Assembly: GCF_002858925.1 (NCBI RefSeq)
Contig: NZ_PJRS01000011.1
Span: 62,001-126,000, forward strand
DNA length: 64,000 nucleotides
Origin: Caulobacter zeae
GTDB taxonomy: Bacteria > Pseudomonadota > Alphaproteobacteria > Caulobacterales > Caulobacteraceae
Direction: 5' to 3'
In this document: one piece after another, positions 16,748 through 27,447 of the stretch
How the letters are laid out: every line of letters begins with the position of its first letter
How positions within the stretch are numbered: position 1 is the first letter of the stretch
The notes under the pieces: generated by a model
Database searches by the model: none
What the model was told of the DNA's origin: nothing
The model's input: the letters and a program-made list of their open reading frames with translations, nothing else
Position numbers and translations under genes: made by a program

Positions 16748-17824
16748 GTGGCCGAGCCGTCCGCTCAGGAGCTGAATTCGGGCACCAAGCCGGTCGATCC
16801 GCGCCATGCGATCGACGAGGCCGCCCTGGCCGCCTGGCTGGAGGCGAACGTCGAGGGCTATGCCGGCCCGCTGGAGGTGCGCCAGTTCAAGGGCGGGCAG
16901 AGCAATCCCACCTATCAGCTGGTGACGCCGGAGCGGCGCTACGTCCTGCGCCGCAAGCCGCCCGGCAAGCTCTTGCCCAGCGCCCACGCCGTCGACCGGG
17001 AGTTCAAGGTGATCTCGGGCCTGCACCAGGCCAGGTTCCCGGTCGCCCGGCCCTACGCCCTGTGTATGGACGAGGGGGTCATCGGCACGATCTTCTACGT
17101 GATGGACAACGTCGAGGGCCGGATCCTATGGGACGGCACGCTGCCGGACTACCAGCCGGCCGAGCGTCGGGCCATCTACGAGGCCCAGATCGACACCCTG
17201 GCGGCCCTGCACACCGTCGACTACGCCGCCGTGGGCCTGGCCGACTACGGCAAGCCGGGCAACTACTTCACGCGCCAGATCGATCGCTGGACCAAGCAGT
17301 ACCGCGCCAGCGAGACGACCAAGATCGACGAGATGGACCGGCTGATCGACTGGCTGCCGGCCAGCGCGCCGGCCGACGACCAGACCTCGATCGTCCACGG
17401 CGACTATCGCCTGGACAACATGATCCTGCATCCCACCGAGCCGCGCGTGATCGCGGTGCTGGACTGGGAGCTGTCGACCCTGGGCAATCCGCTGGCCGAC
17501 TTCACCTACTTCCTGATGAACTGGGTGATGCCGTCCGACCAGCGCGGGGGCCTGGCCGAGATTTCGGATCTCACCGCCTATGGCGTTCCCACCATCGAGG
17601 AGGCCGTGGCCCGCTACTGCGCCGCGACGGGGCGCCAGGGCCTGCCGCAACTGGACTGGTACTTCAGCTACAACCTCTTCCGCCTGGCCGGCATTTGCCA
17701 GGGCATCGTCGGCCGCGTGCGCGACGGCACCGCCGCCAGCGCCCACGCCCAGCTGATGGAAGCCCGGGTGCCGGTGCTGGCCAAGGGGGCGTGGATGTTC
17801 GCGCAGAAGGCGGGGGCGGCGTAA
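16748..17824 (+). CDS. APH-family phosphotransferase (ACAD10-like)
   Basis: A protein of 358 residues from a GTG at 16748 with GGAG nine bases upstream. The kinase-like fold shows the nucleotide-binding start (FKGGQSNPTYQL), the catalytic loop HGDYRLDNM and the metal-binding Asp in VIAVLDWELSTLG. This is the signature of the phosphotransferase group related to the N-terminal part of ACAD10, not of the antibiotic kinases. It probably phosphorylates a small hydroxylated metabolite, perhaps a hydroxyacyl compound, but the acceptor is unknown and no acyl-CoA dehydrogenase gene is adjacent. Confidence 0.88.
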   Translation: MAEPSAQELNSGTKPVDPRHAIDEAALAAWLEANVEGYAGPLEVRQFKGGQSNPTYQLVTPERRYVLRRKPPGKLLPSAHAVDREFKVISGLHQARFPVARPYALCMDEGVIGTIFYVMDNVEGRILWDGTLPDYQPAERRAIYEAQIDTLAALHTVDYAAVGLADYGKPGNYFTRQIDRWTKQYRASETTKIDEMDRLIDWLPASAPADDQTSIVHGDYRLDNMILHPTEPRVIAVLDWELSTLGNPLADFTYFLMNWVMPSDQRGGLAEISDLTAYGVPTIEEAVARYCAATGRQGLPQLDWYFSYNLFRLAGICQGIVGRVRDGTAASAHAQLMEARVPVLAKGAWMFAQKAGAA

Positions 17825-17827
17825 GGA

Positions 17828-17950
17828 ACCTCCCCCTGTGGGGAAGGCGATCGCGAAGCGATCGGTGGGGGAGATCGGCCGCCTCCGCGGAAGCTGAAAA
17901 CGGCCCCCCTCCGTCGGCTTTGCCGACACCTCCCCCAGAGGGGGAGGATC
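17828..17950. repeat. Intergenic palindromic repeat, family B, copy 1
   Basis: Outer arms are CCTCCCCCTGTGGGGAAGG and ACCTCCCCCAGAGGGGGAGG. The inner stems are CGATCGC-GAA-GCGATCG and GTCGGC-TT-TGCCGAC. Tandem plus-strand gap. Other copies (near 39340, 42063, 45660 and 47899) change the inner stems but keep pairing. Confidence 0.8.
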
Positions 17951-18043
17951 TACGAAATATGGCGTGACAGCCTCGGCCTGACCCCGCCATCCTGCCGCAA
18001 ACGCCCCTGGGGAGGGGCGAGATCGTTCAGAGGGGCTCTCTTC

Positions 18044-19354
18044 ATGCGTATCCGTTTCCTGGCCGCCGCCGCGCTCGGCGTCGCGGCCGCCGCCCTGTCG
18101 TTCGCCGCGGCTCAAGCCGCCAATGGGGCTGCGGGCCCGCTGACCTTCGTCCAGGCCGGCAAGCTGCTGGCCGATCCGGCCGCTGGCAAGGTCGAGACCG
18201 CCAAGACCGTGGTGCTGCAGGACGGCAAGGTGGTGCGGATCGCCGACGGCTACGTGTCCGAGCCCGGCGGGGTGGTGGTCGACCTGAAGGACCGCTTCGT
18301 GCTGCCCGGCTTCATCGACAGCCACGTGCACCTGACCGGCCAGCAGGGCCCGACCTCGCGCCTCGACGAGGTGACGCAGTCGTCGGCCGACCAGGCGATG
18401 GTCGGGGCCGGCTACGCCCGCAAGACCCTGATGGCGGGCTTCACCACCGTGGCCGATCTGGGCGCCGAGAACGCCGCCATCTTCGCCCTGCGCGCGGGCA
18501 TCAAGCGCGGCGACGTCGTGGGCCCGCGGATCATCGCCGCCGGCTCGGCCGTGTCGATCCACGGCGGCCACGGCGACGTCAACGGCTACAGCGAGGAGGT
18601 CATGCACGTACTGCGGCCGGAATCGGTTTGCTCGGGCGCCGACGACTGCCGCCGCGCGGTGCGCGAGCAGGTCTGGCGCGGCGCCGACATCATCAAGATC
18701 ACCGCCACCGGCGGCGTGCTGTCCAACACCGCCGCAGGCCTCTCCCAGCAGTTCAGCGACGGCGAGCTGGCCGCCATCGTCGAGAGCGCCCACCGCATGG
18801 GCCGTCGCGTCACCGCCCACGCCCACGGCGTCGACGGCATCAACGCCTTCCTCAAGGCCGGCGGCGACTCCATCGAGCACGGCACCTATCTCGACAACGA
18901 GAGCATCGCCCTGTTCAAGAAGAACGGCGCCTATCTGGTGCCGACCCTGATGGCCGGCGACTACGTGGCCCGCATCGCCGCCAGCCCGGGCAACTTCTTC
19001 ACGCCGGCCCAGACCGCCAAGGCCCTGGAGGCCGGGCCCAAGATGCTGGACATGGCCCGCCGCGCCAACGCCGGCGGCGTCAAGATCGCCTTCGGCACCG
19101 ACAGCGGCGTCAGCGCCCATGGCGACAACGCCTACGAGTTCGTGCTGCTGAACCGCGCGGGCCTGTCGCCGCTGGACGCCATCCGCGCCGCCACCGTCAA
19201 CGCCGCCGACCACCTGGGGATCTCGGCCGAGGTCGGCTCGCTGGCTCCGGGCAAGGCGGCCGACCTGGTGGCCGTGTCGGGCGACCCGCTGGCCGATGTG
19301 TCCGTGCTCCAGAAGGTGGAGACGGTGATCAAGGGCGGGGTGGTTGTCAAATAA
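18044..19354 (+). CDS. Secreted metal-dependent amidohydrolase, probable peptidase
   Basis: A protein of 436 residues with a signal peptide (cleavage near AAAQA-AN, about residue 25), so periplasmic or secreted. The amidohydrolase metal site is complete: HxH in FIDSHVHL, the carboxylated Lys in IIKITATGG, His in VTAHAHG and SIEHGTY, and Asp in AFGTDSG. The C-terminus has the usual EVGSLAPGKAADLVAVSGDPL. It belongs with imidazolonepropionase-like enzymes that include carboxypeptidases cleaving C-terminal basic residues studied in Caulobacter (family knowledge). The exact substrate is not visible. It has its own gap upstream, filled by a repeat. Confidence 0.9.
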   Translation: MRIRFLAAAALGVAAAALSFAAAQAANGAAGPLTFVQAGKLLADPAAGKVETAKTVVLQDGKVVRIADGYVSEPGGVVVDLKDRFVLPGFIDSHVHLTGQQGPTSRLDEVTQSSADQAMVGAGYARKTLMAGFTTVADLGAENAAIFALRAGIKRGDVVGPRIIAAGSAVSIHGGHGDVNGYSEEVMHVLRPESVCSGADDCRRAVREQVWRGADIIKITATGGVLSNTAAGLSQQFSDGELAAIVESAHRMGRRVTAHAHGVDGINAFLKAGGDSIEHGTYLDNESIALFKKNGAYLVPTLMAGDYVARIAASPGNFFTPAQTAKALEAGPKMLDMARRANAGGVKIAFGTDSGVSAHGDNAYEFVLLNRAGLSPLDAIRAATVNAADHLGISAEVGSLAPGKAADLVAVSGDPLADVSVLQKVETVIKGGVVVK

Positions 19355-19361
19355 GCCCTTC

Positions 19362-19382
19362 CCCCATCAAGAGGGAAGGGAG
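19362..19382. repeat. Half copy of family F repeat, terminator-like hairpin
   Basis: CCCTTCCC and GGGAAGGG pair across a nine-base loop in the 38-bp convergent gap between the amidohydrolase and lpxK. There is no T run. Confidence 0.55.
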
Positions 19383-19392
19383 ATGCCCAGGA

Positions 19393-20397
19393 TCAGCTCA
19401 AACCCGCCAGCACCCGCGCCAGCGCCTCTTCATCCTCGAACCGCGCCCGCACGGGCCAGGCGGCGACGCGTTCGCGCCAGGCCGGGGGCAGGCGGATCCA
19501 GTCCTTCTCCGTCGTGATCAGGCTGGCGCCCAGGTCGCGGGCCCGTTCGGCGAGGCCCCGCAGGGTGTCTTCGCTATAGGCGCCGTGGTCGGGGAAGGGG
19601 GCGAAGTCGACGAGGTCGCAGCCCGCGGCCTGCAGGGCGCGCTCGACCTTCCACGGCTTGCCGACGCCGGCGAAGCCGACCTGCGGCCCGCCCGGCGGCG
19701 GGGCGGCCGGCTCGAGGCGGGCGATCAGCACCGGCTTGGAGGCCAGCAGAGCCAGCAGGGCCGGATCGGCCTGGGGCAGGTCGGCCGGCAGCAGCACGAT
19801 CACCGCGTCGGCGCGGGCCAGGCCCACGGCCAGCGGCTCGCGCATGGGCCCAGCGGGGAACACCCGGCCGTCGCCGAACGGCCACTCGTCGTCGCGGGTC
19901 TCGCCGTCGACCACCACCAGCGACAGGGTCTTGGCCAGGTCCGGGTTCTGGTGGCCGTCGTCCATGACGATGACCTGGGCCCCGGCGGCCGCGGCGGCGG
20001 TCGCGCCGGCCACGCGGTCGCGCGACACCCAGATCGGGAAGTCCTGGGCCAGCATCAGCGGCTCGTCGCCGACCTCGCCGGCCTTGTGGCGGGAGGGATC
20101 GACGCGCAGCGGCCCCTTCAGCGAGCCGCCATAGCCGCGCGACAGGCCATGGGCCGCCACGCCGCCGTTGTTCAGCACCAGCAGGAGCTCGCGCACGATC
20201 GGGGTCTTGCCGACGCCGCCGGCGGTGAGGTTGCCGACGCAGATCACCGGCGCGCCCGGATCGGCCGGAGTCGCCCTTGCGATGCGGCGGGCCGTGGCGC
20301 CGGCCCAGATCCACGACAGCGGGGTCAGCAGGGCGCGGGTCAGCGGGGCGGGGCCGCCTTCACGGCGATACCACCAGCGGGGGGTCGAGAGCTTCAT
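19393..20397 (-). CDS. lpxK: Tetraacyldisaccharide 4'-kinase (lipid A)
   Basis: A protein of 334 residues with an N-terminal membrane-associated helix and a Walker A motif, GNLTAGGVGKTP, with Lys64. The conserved LSRGYGG and DDGHQN motifs follow. LpxK uses ATP to phosphorylate the 4' position of the lipid A disaccharide at the inner membrane. The ATG overlaps the waaA stop codon by four bases (ATGA), so it is the last gene of the envelope operon transcribed from about 25394 downward. Confidence 0.95.
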   Translation of the reverse strand: MKLSTPRWWYRREGGPAPLTRALLTPLSWIWAGATARRIARATPADPGAPVICVGNLTAGGVGKTPIVRELLLVLNNGGVAAHGLSRGYGGSLKGPLRVDPSRHKAGEVGDEPLMLAQDFPIWVSRDRVAGATAAAAAGAQVIVMDDGHQNPDLAKTLSLVVVDGETRDDEWPFGDGRVFPAGPMREPLAVGLARADAVIVLLPADLPQADPALLALLASKPVLIARLEPAAPPPGGPQVGFAGVGKPWKVERALQAAGCDLVDFAPFPDHGAYSEDTLRGLAERARDLGASLITTEKDWIRLPPAWRERVAAWPVRARFEDEEALARVLAGLS

Positions 20398-21674
20398 GCG
20401 GAAACCCCTTGCTCAAGGTTGGGCGGCGTGAGTTCGAGAATGCGCGACAGGCCGACCTGCGCGGCCCCGTCGCGGGCCTCGACGAAGGCCCTGGCGCGGG
20501 CGGCCTGCGCCTTCAGCCGCTCGGGCGTTTCCAGCATCGCCGACAGCCGCTGGCCCAGCACCGAGGCGTCGGCATGGGCGCAGCCCTCGACGGCGGCCAG
20601 GTCGGCATAGGCGGTCAGCCAGTTCTCGACATGGGGGCCCGAGACGATCGGGCAGTCCAGCCGCGCCGGCTCCAGCGGATTATGGCCGCCGATGCCGGGC
20701 ACAAGGCTGCCGCAGACCAGGGCCAGGTCGGCCAGGCGGCACCACAGGCCCATCTCGCCCAGGGTGTCGGCGACGATCACCTCGGCCACGGCGCCAGGCG
20801 CCTGGCTGCGGCGCACGGCCTCGAGGCCGCGGGCCCTGGCCATCTCTAGGATCGCCTCGCCGCGCGCCGGGTGGCGCGGCACGATCACCAGCCGAGGGGC
20901 CAGATGGAAGCCGGCGACGGCGTCGAGCACGATCTCGTCCTCGCCGGGATGGGTGCTGGCGGCCAGCAGCAGCGGCCGGTCGGTGAGCTGGAAGCGCAGG
21001 CGGGCATATTCGGCCTCGTCCACCGGCAGGGGCGGCGAGCCGAACTTCAGGTCGGCCTCGCCCGCCACGGTCCCGCCCAGGCTGGCGAAGCGATCGGCGG
21101 CGCGGCCGTCCTGGGCCAGGATCAAGTCGAAGCTGGCGAACAGCCAGGCCGCCGCCAGGGGGCGCGTCTGCCAGCTGCGATAGCTCTTGTCCGACAGCTT
21201 GGCCGAGACCAGGGCCAGCTTGGCGCCGCGTTGCTTGGCCCCCAGCAGCAGGTTGGGCCACAGCTCGCTCTCGACGAAGACGGCCAGGTCCGGCCGCCAG
21301 TGGTCGAGGAAGCGGGCCGCGCCGCTGGGCGTGTCGACCGGCAGGTACTGATGGATGGCGCCCGGCGGCAGGCGCTTGGCCAGGAGTTCTGCGGAGGTGA
21401 CGGTGCCCGAGGTGACCAGCACGCTCGCGTCGGGGCGCTCGGCGCGCAGGCGCTCGACCAGCGGCAGGATCGACAGGCTCTCGCCGACGCTGGCGCCGTG
21501 CAGCCAGACCAGCGCGCCGGGCGGGCGCGGGATCGCGGGGCGGCCCAGGCGCTCGTTCAGGCGGGTGGGGTCTTCCTTGCCCTTTCGGGCGCGGCCGCGC
21601 AGCAGGGCGGGCGCGATCGGCGTCAGGGCGGTGGTCGCGGCCCGATAGAGCGCCAGGGAGAAGGGCAGGCTCAC
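20394..21674 (-). CDS. waaA: 3-deoxy-D-manno-octulosonic acid transferase (KDO transferase)
   Basis: A protein of 426 residues from a GTG at 21674. The N-terminal half has the GT30 acceptor domain with VWLHGASVGE, containing the catalytic Glu, and VFVESELWPN. The C-terminal half has the nucleotide-sugar site, including CGSLVPGIGGHNPLEPA. It adds KDO from CMP-KDO to lipid IVA at the cytoplasmic face. The GTG overlaps the stop of the CDF gene (GTGA), and its stop overlaps lpxK, so translation of the three is coupled. No ATG start fits. Confidence 0.95.
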   Translation of the reverse strand: MSLPFSLALYRAATTALTPIAPALLRGRARKGKEDPTRLNERLGRPAIPRPPGALVWLHGASVGESLSILPLVERLRAERPDASVLVTSGTVTSAELLAKRLPPGAIHQYLPVDTPSGAARFLDHWRPDLAVFVESELWPNLLLGAKQRGAKLALVSAKLSDKSYRSWQTRPLAAAWLFASFDLILAQDGRAADRFASLGGTVAGEADLKFGSPPLPVDEAEYARLRFQLTDRPLLLAASTHPGEDEIVLDAVAGFHLAPRLVIVPRHPARGEAILEMARARGLEAVRRSQAPGAVAEVIVADTLGEMGLWCRLADLALVCGSLVPGIGGHNPLEPARLDCPIVSGPHVENWLTAYADLAAVEGCAHADASVLGQRLSAMLETPERLKAQAARARAFVEARDGAAQVGLSRILELTPPNLEQGVSA

Positions 21675-22687
21675 ACGCTGCCTTCGGCGGCCAGGGCGCA
21701 AGGGTGGGCGTGTCCGCCGCGCTCGATCTGGATGGTCGAGTGGCCGATGTTGAAGCGCTTGGAAAGCTGCCCGCAGACATCGTGCAGGAACTGGTCGTGG
21801 TCGCTCTCGTCGGGGCGCACCAGGTGGGCGGTCATCGCCGTCTCGGTGGTGCTCATGGCCCAGATGTGCAGGTCGTGCACCTCGGCCACGCCCGGCTGGG
21901 CGGCCAGCCAGTCGGCCACGGCCCTGGGGTCGATGCCGCGCGGGGCGGCGTCCAGAGCCAGGTCCAGGGAGTCGCGCAGCAGGCCCCAGGTGCCCAGCAC
22001 GATGACGACGACGATGGCCAGGCTGACCACCGGATCCAGCCACAGCCAGCCGGTGGCCCACATGGCGAGGGCCGCGACCACCACGCCGGCCGAGACGGCG
22101 GCGTCGGCGGCCATGTGCAGGAAGGCGCCCCGGACGTTGAGGTCGTCCTTGCTGCCCTTCATGAACATCAGGGCCGTGGCGGTGTTGATGGCGATGCCGA
22201 TGGCCGCGACGATCATCACCGGGCCGGTCTGCACAGGCTGCGGATCGGCGAAGCGGCGCACGGCCTCCCAGGCGATGGCGCCGACGGCCACCAGCAGCAA
22301 GGCCGCGTTGGTCAGCGAGGCCAGGATGGTGCCTTTGCGCAGGCCGTAGGTGCGTCGGCCCGTGGGCGCGCGCTTGGCCAGCACCGCAGCCCCCCAGGCC
22401 AGCAGCAGGCCCAGCACGTCGGACAGATTGTGGCCGGCGTCGGCCAGCAGGGCCAGCGAGCCGGTGAAGAAGCCGGCGGCGGCCTCGGCCGCCACGAAGG
22501 CCAGGTTCAGCGCCGTGCCGATGGCGAAGGCCCGCCCGAAGTCGGCGGGGGCGTGGCTGTGGCCGTGATGTCCGTGCCCGTGGCCGTGATGATGGTGACC
22601 GTGACCATGCGAATGACCGTGGGCGTGCCCATCGGCGTGATCGTGGTGATCGTGGTCGTGATCGTGGCCCGGATGGTCGTGCGGCAT
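21671..22687 (-). CDS. CDF zinc-type exporter with His-rich N-terminus
   Basis: A protein of 338 residues. The first 45 residues hold 23 His in HGHGHH-type runs, a likely cytoplasmic metal sponge. Six membrane helices follow (about 55-260), with the zinc-site motif HNLSD in helix 2 and HMAADAAVS in helix 5. The C-terminal cytoplasmic domain (about 265-325) has the CDF dimer fold with VHDLHIWAMS. This is the CzcD/ZitB group that exports zinc or similar metals using protons. It sits between DUF374 and waaA and overlaps waaA, an unusual place. A 190-bp gap with a repeat lies upstream, so it may have its own promoter and drive waaA-lpxK as well. Confidence 0.92.
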   Translation of the reverse strand: MPHDHPGHDHDHDHHDHADGHAHGHSHGHGHHHHGHGHGHHGHSHAPADFGRAFAIGTALNLAFVAAEAAAGFFTGSLALLADAGHNLSDVLGLLLAWGAAVLAKRAPTGRRTYGLRKGTILASLTNAALLLVAVGAIAWEAVRRFADPQPVQTGPVMIVAAIGIAINTATALMFMKGSKDDLNVRGAFLHMAADAAVSAGVVVAALAMWATGWLWLDPVVSLAIVVVIVLGTWGLLRDSLDLALDAAPRGIDPRAVADWLAAQPGVAEVHDLHIWAMSTTETAMTAHLVRPDESDHDQFLHDVCGQLSKRFNIGHSTIQIERGGHAHPCALAAEGSV

Positions 22688-22731
22688 GGGGTCTACATCC
22701 CACCAAGGCGGGCGGGGATCAACATTCCAAG

Positions 22732-22870
22732 TCCCTCTCCCCCTTGTGGGAGAGGGTGGCCTCCCGGAGGGAGGTCGGGTGAGGGGTCTCTCAGAAGTCG
22801 GCGGAGAGGTCGTTGACCCCTCATCCGACGGCCTTCGGCCGCCACCTTCTCCCGCAAGGGGAGAAGGGGT
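22732..22870. repeat. Intergenic palindromic repeat, family G, copy 1
   Basis: Outer arms are CCCTCTCCCCCTTGTGGGAGAGGG and CCTTCTCCCGCAAGGGGAGAAGG. The centre stem is CGGCC-TTC-GGCCG. Tandem minus gap between DUF374 and the CDF gene. The related copy at 26252-26402 has a different but still pairing centre. Confidence 0.8.
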
Positions 22871-22878
22871 CTCGATAC

Positions 22879-23579
22879 TCAGTCCTCGATCCCCACGATC
22901 TCTTCCGCCCGCCGGGTCACGGCCGAGAGGCGGTCGGCCCAGTCCTCGGCCAGGGTGTCGGGGTCGTCGCCGCGGCCGGCGCCCGTGGGGCCGTCCCAGA
23001 CCATGGCGGCCTTGGCGAAGGGCAGGGGGATCAGCGTGCGGTCCCAAGAGCCCAGGCGGATGCAGGGTTTGGCGGCCAGGCCGACGAAGATCACCGGCGC
23101 GCCGGTGACGCGGGCCAGGGACGGGGTGCCCTTCTCCATGTGCTCGGCCGGGCCGCGCGGGCCGTCGGGGGTGATGGCGATGCCGCCGCCGTCCTTCACC
23201 CACTTGACCATGTCGCGGAAGGCCTGCTCGCCGTGCTTGTTCTTGGCCAGGTCCGTCTTCTTGGCCGACGAGCCGCGGATCGACGGGAAGCCGAGCTTTT
23301 CCACCGTGCGGGCGATGAACTCGCCGTCGTTGGACAGCGAGATCAGGGCGCGCATGTCCTGGCGGGCCGGGCTCTGCGGCCAGGACAGCGGCGACATCGG
23401 GATGCGCGAGTGCCAGAAGCACAGGATCGCGCCCGCGCCCTTGGTGCGCCCCTGCGCCCAGACGGCCTCGGCCTGGTCCTGGCCCTCGACGGTCATGCGC
23501 AGCGTCATGAAGACCAGCTTGGAATAGCCGGCGAAGATCGAGGACAGGATCTTGATGACCAGGGGGGAACGCAGAGGCC

Positions 23580-23583
<4 letters not shown>
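22879..23583 (-). CDS. DUF374 lysophospholipid acyltransferase-family protein
   Basis: A protein of 234 residues read from TTG at 23583, which overlaps the stop of the upstream ABC gene (TTGA); no ATG near the N-terminus fits. It has one N-terminal hydrophobic stretch and the acyltransferase-like motifs FWHSR, near residue 56, and ITPDGPRGP. The family usually sits with waaA and lpxK in alphaproteobacteria and is thought to act on membrane lipids or lipid A precursors, but the exact reaction is not established. Translational coupling to the MsbA-like gene supports an envelope role. Confidence 0.85.
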
Positions 23584-25394
<1,811 letters not shown>

Positions 25395-25581
25395 GGGCGA
25401 GGGGTCGGATTTCGAGGGAGGGCTGTCAAGGACGCCGGCGCCGCACTTTTGGAATTAAAGCGTGCGGACGCCGAAACCGCTGACACTTTCGGCCGCCACG
25501 CTTTGCGACGCCAAACGACGCGGGGGTTTTGCAATAATCCCCGGTGGGCCCTATCTAGGCGCGTTTTCAGAGGATCGCCAC

Positions 25582-26247
25582 TTGGCCGGTTTCGACCTTT
25601 CCACGCGCTGGGGGCGCTTCAAGACTTATCTCCACTTCCTGTGGAACGACCACGCCTATCTGCGCGTGGGCTTCACCAACGCCCACTGGATCAGCCCGGA
25701 ACTGGTGCGCACCAACCAGCCCTGGCCGTTCCAGCTGGCCTGGTGGAAGAAGCAGGGGATCAAGACGGTGGTGAACCTGCGCGGCGGCTTCGACGGCAGT
25801 TTCTACGCGCTGGAGAAGGACGCCTGCGAGCGCCTGGGCATCAAGATGGTCGATTTCGTCATCACCTCGCGCGAGGTGCCGATCCGCCAGCGGGTGCACG
25901 GCGCCAGGGAACTGTTCGAGACGATCGAATATCCGGCCCTGATCCACTGCAAGTCGGGAGCCGACCGCGCGGGCATCATGAGCGTGCTCTACGCCCACTA
26001 TCGCCTGGGCCTGCCGATCGAGGAGGCCAAGAAGCAGCTGTCGGGCCGCTACCTCCACATCAAGGAGGGCAACACCGGGGTGCTCGACTACACCTTCGAC
26101 CAGTACCTGGAGAAGGGCGCGCCCAAGGGTCTGACCTTCACCCAGTGGGTCGACAGCGACGACTACGATCCGGTGGAAATGAAGAAGACCTTCCGCGCCG
26201 GCATGCTGGGCAAGGTGCTGACCGACAAGCTGCTGCGGCGGGAGTGA
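25582..26247 (+). CDS. Tyrosine or dual-specificity phosphatase-like protein
   Basis: A protein of 221 residues if read from TTG at 25582, which has AGAGGAT upstream and gives a natural N-terminus (MAGFDLSTRWGRF). A GTG at 25462 would add 40 residues with unlikely composition. The active-site signature CX5R is HCKSGADRAG, with Cys123 and Arg129. A plausible general acid lies near VDFVITSRE. The group is related to bacterial tyrosine phosphatases found beside envelope genes. It is divergent from the MsbA-like gene. Whether it acts on protein, lipid or polyphosphate is unknown. Confidence 0.82.
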   Translation: MAGFDLSTRWGRFKTYLHFLWNDHAYLRVGFTNAHWISPELVRTNQPWPFQLAWWKKQGIKTVVNLRGGFDGSFYALEKDACERLGIKMVDFVITSREVPIRQRVHGARELFETIEYPALIHCKSGADRAGIMSVLYAHYRLGLPIEEAKKQLSGRYLHIKEGNTGVLDYTFDQYLEKGAPKGLTFTQWVDSDDYDPVEMKKTFRAGMLGKVLTDKLLRRE

Positions 26248-26251
26248 TATC

Positions 26252-26402
26252 GTCCCTCTCCCCTTGCGGGAGAGGGTGGCCTCCCGGAGGGAGGTCGGGT
26301 GAGGGGTCTCTCAGAACTCCGGGAGAAGAGCTCTGCGGACAGACCTTTCGACCCCTCATCCGTCATCCTGCGGATGACACCTTCTCCCGCAAGGGGAGAA
26401 GG
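26252..26402. repeat. Intergenic palindromic repeat, family G, copy 2
   Basis: Same outer arms as 22732-22870, but the centre stem is GTCATCC-TGC-GGATGAC instead of CGGCC-TTC-GGCCG. It lies in the convergent gap between the phosphatase and DUF4170 genes. Confidence 0.8.
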
Positions 26403-26410
26403 ATCCGCTC

Positions 26411-26635
26411 TTAAGCCGCGCTCGGGTCCAGCAGCTTGTGGGCGTGGATGATGAAGTAGCGGGCGTGGGCGTTGTCGACGGTGGCCTGGGCCTTGGCCTT
26501 CCAGGCGGCGTGGGCGTCGTTGTAGGTCGGATAGGCGCCGACGAATTCGACCTTCGAGAGGTCACGGAATTCGGTGCCGGCGACATCCTTCAGTTCGCCG
26601 CCGATCACGATATGAAGAAGCTGCTTGTCGGACAT
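26411..26635 (-). CDS. Small DUF4170-type protein
   Basis: A protein of 74 residues with no signal peptide or membrane segment. The pattern LHIVIGGELKDV, FVGAYPTYNDAHAAWKAKAQ, then YFIIHAHKLLDP matches the short DUF4170 proteins of alphaproteobacteria, whose role is unknown. It lies 29 bases downstream of the CysQ-like gene on the same strand, so it is probably in one transcript with it and pmbA. Confidence 0.8.
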   Translation of the reverse strand: MSDKQLLHIVIGGELKDVAGTEFRDLSKVEFVGAYPTYNDAHAAWKAKAQATVDNAHARYFIIHAHKLLDPSAA

Positions 26636-26664
26636 GGGGGAGCAAGATCCTGCGGAGTTTTTGA

Positions 26665-27447
26665 TTATGGCAGGTCGATATGCCCGACGCGTGACAGGAT
26701 CAACGGGTGAAGCGCCCTATTCGCGCAAACCAGGCTCGGAACCGTCGGATTCGGCCGATTATAGGCGAATTTTCGGCCGAGGTGATCGGTAAGCAACGCT
26801 CCGGCCTCGCCGCAGATCAGGTCGGCGGCGGCCAGGTCCCACTCGCTCTTGGGGGTCAGGGCGATGGCCGCGTCGAAGGCGCCGGCCGCCACCAGGCAGA
26901 TGCGATAGGCGATCGAGTTGCGGGCCTCGACCCGCATGGCCGGCCAGGGCGTCGGCCAGGCCGGGTGGGCGAACATCTTGGCGTCGCCCAGCATGGCCGC
27001 GCCGTCCAGCGTGGTCGAAAGGCTGGGGGCCAGGGCCGCGCCGTTCAGGGTCGCGCCGCCGCCAAGGGTTGCCGCATAGGTCTCGTCAAGGGCCGGGGCA
27101 TGGACGACGCCGGCGATCGGCCGGCCGTTCTCGACCACCGCCACCGAGACGGCGAACCAGGGCTTGTCCTTCATGAAGGCGACGGTGCCGTCGATCGGGT
27201 CGACCACGAACTGACGGTCGGTGGCCAGGCGGGCCGGGTCGTCGACCGTCTCTTCCGACAGCCAGCCGTAATCGGGCCGGGCCGCGCCCAGGCGTTCCTT
27301 CAGCAGGGCGTCGACCGCCAGGTCGGCGTCGGTGACCGGCGAGCCGCCCTCCTTCGACCAGATCTTCACGCCCTTGGCCCGGGCCGCCAGGGCCAGGGCC
27401 CCGGCCTCGCGAGCCGCGTCGAGGATCAGGTCGAGGTCGCTCATCAT
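26665..27447 (-). CDS. Inositol monophosphatase-family enzyme, CysQ-like
   Basis: A protein of 260 residues with the family's lithium-sensitive phosphatase motifs: WLSEETVDD (metal-binding Glu), VVDPIDGTVAFM (DPIDGT core) and WDLAAADLI. The best fit is 3'(2'),5'-bisphosphate nucleotidase (CysQ), which recycles PAP from sulfate assimilation, but inositol or histidinol phosphate are possible substrates. The start ATGATG overlaps the pmbA stop (ATGA), so the two are coupled. Confidence 0.85.
   Translation of the reverse strand: MMSDLDLILDAAREAGALALAARAKGVKIWSKEGGSPVTDADLAVDALLKERLGAARPDYGWLSEETVDDPARLATDRQFVVDPIDGTVAFMKDKPWFAVSVAVVENGRPIAGVVHAPALDETYAATLGGGATLNGAALAPSLSTTLDGAAMLGDAKMFAHPAWPTPWPAMRVEARNSIAYRICLVAAGAFDAAIALTPKSEWDLAAADLICGEAGALLTDHLGRKFAYNRPNPTVPSLVCANRALHPLILSRVGHIDLP

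Noticed and set aside
25462-25581. N-terminal extension of the phosphatase-like gene from GTG 25462
   Set aside because: The extra 40 residues look unlike the family and the inner TTG has a ribosome binding site; start remains uncertain.
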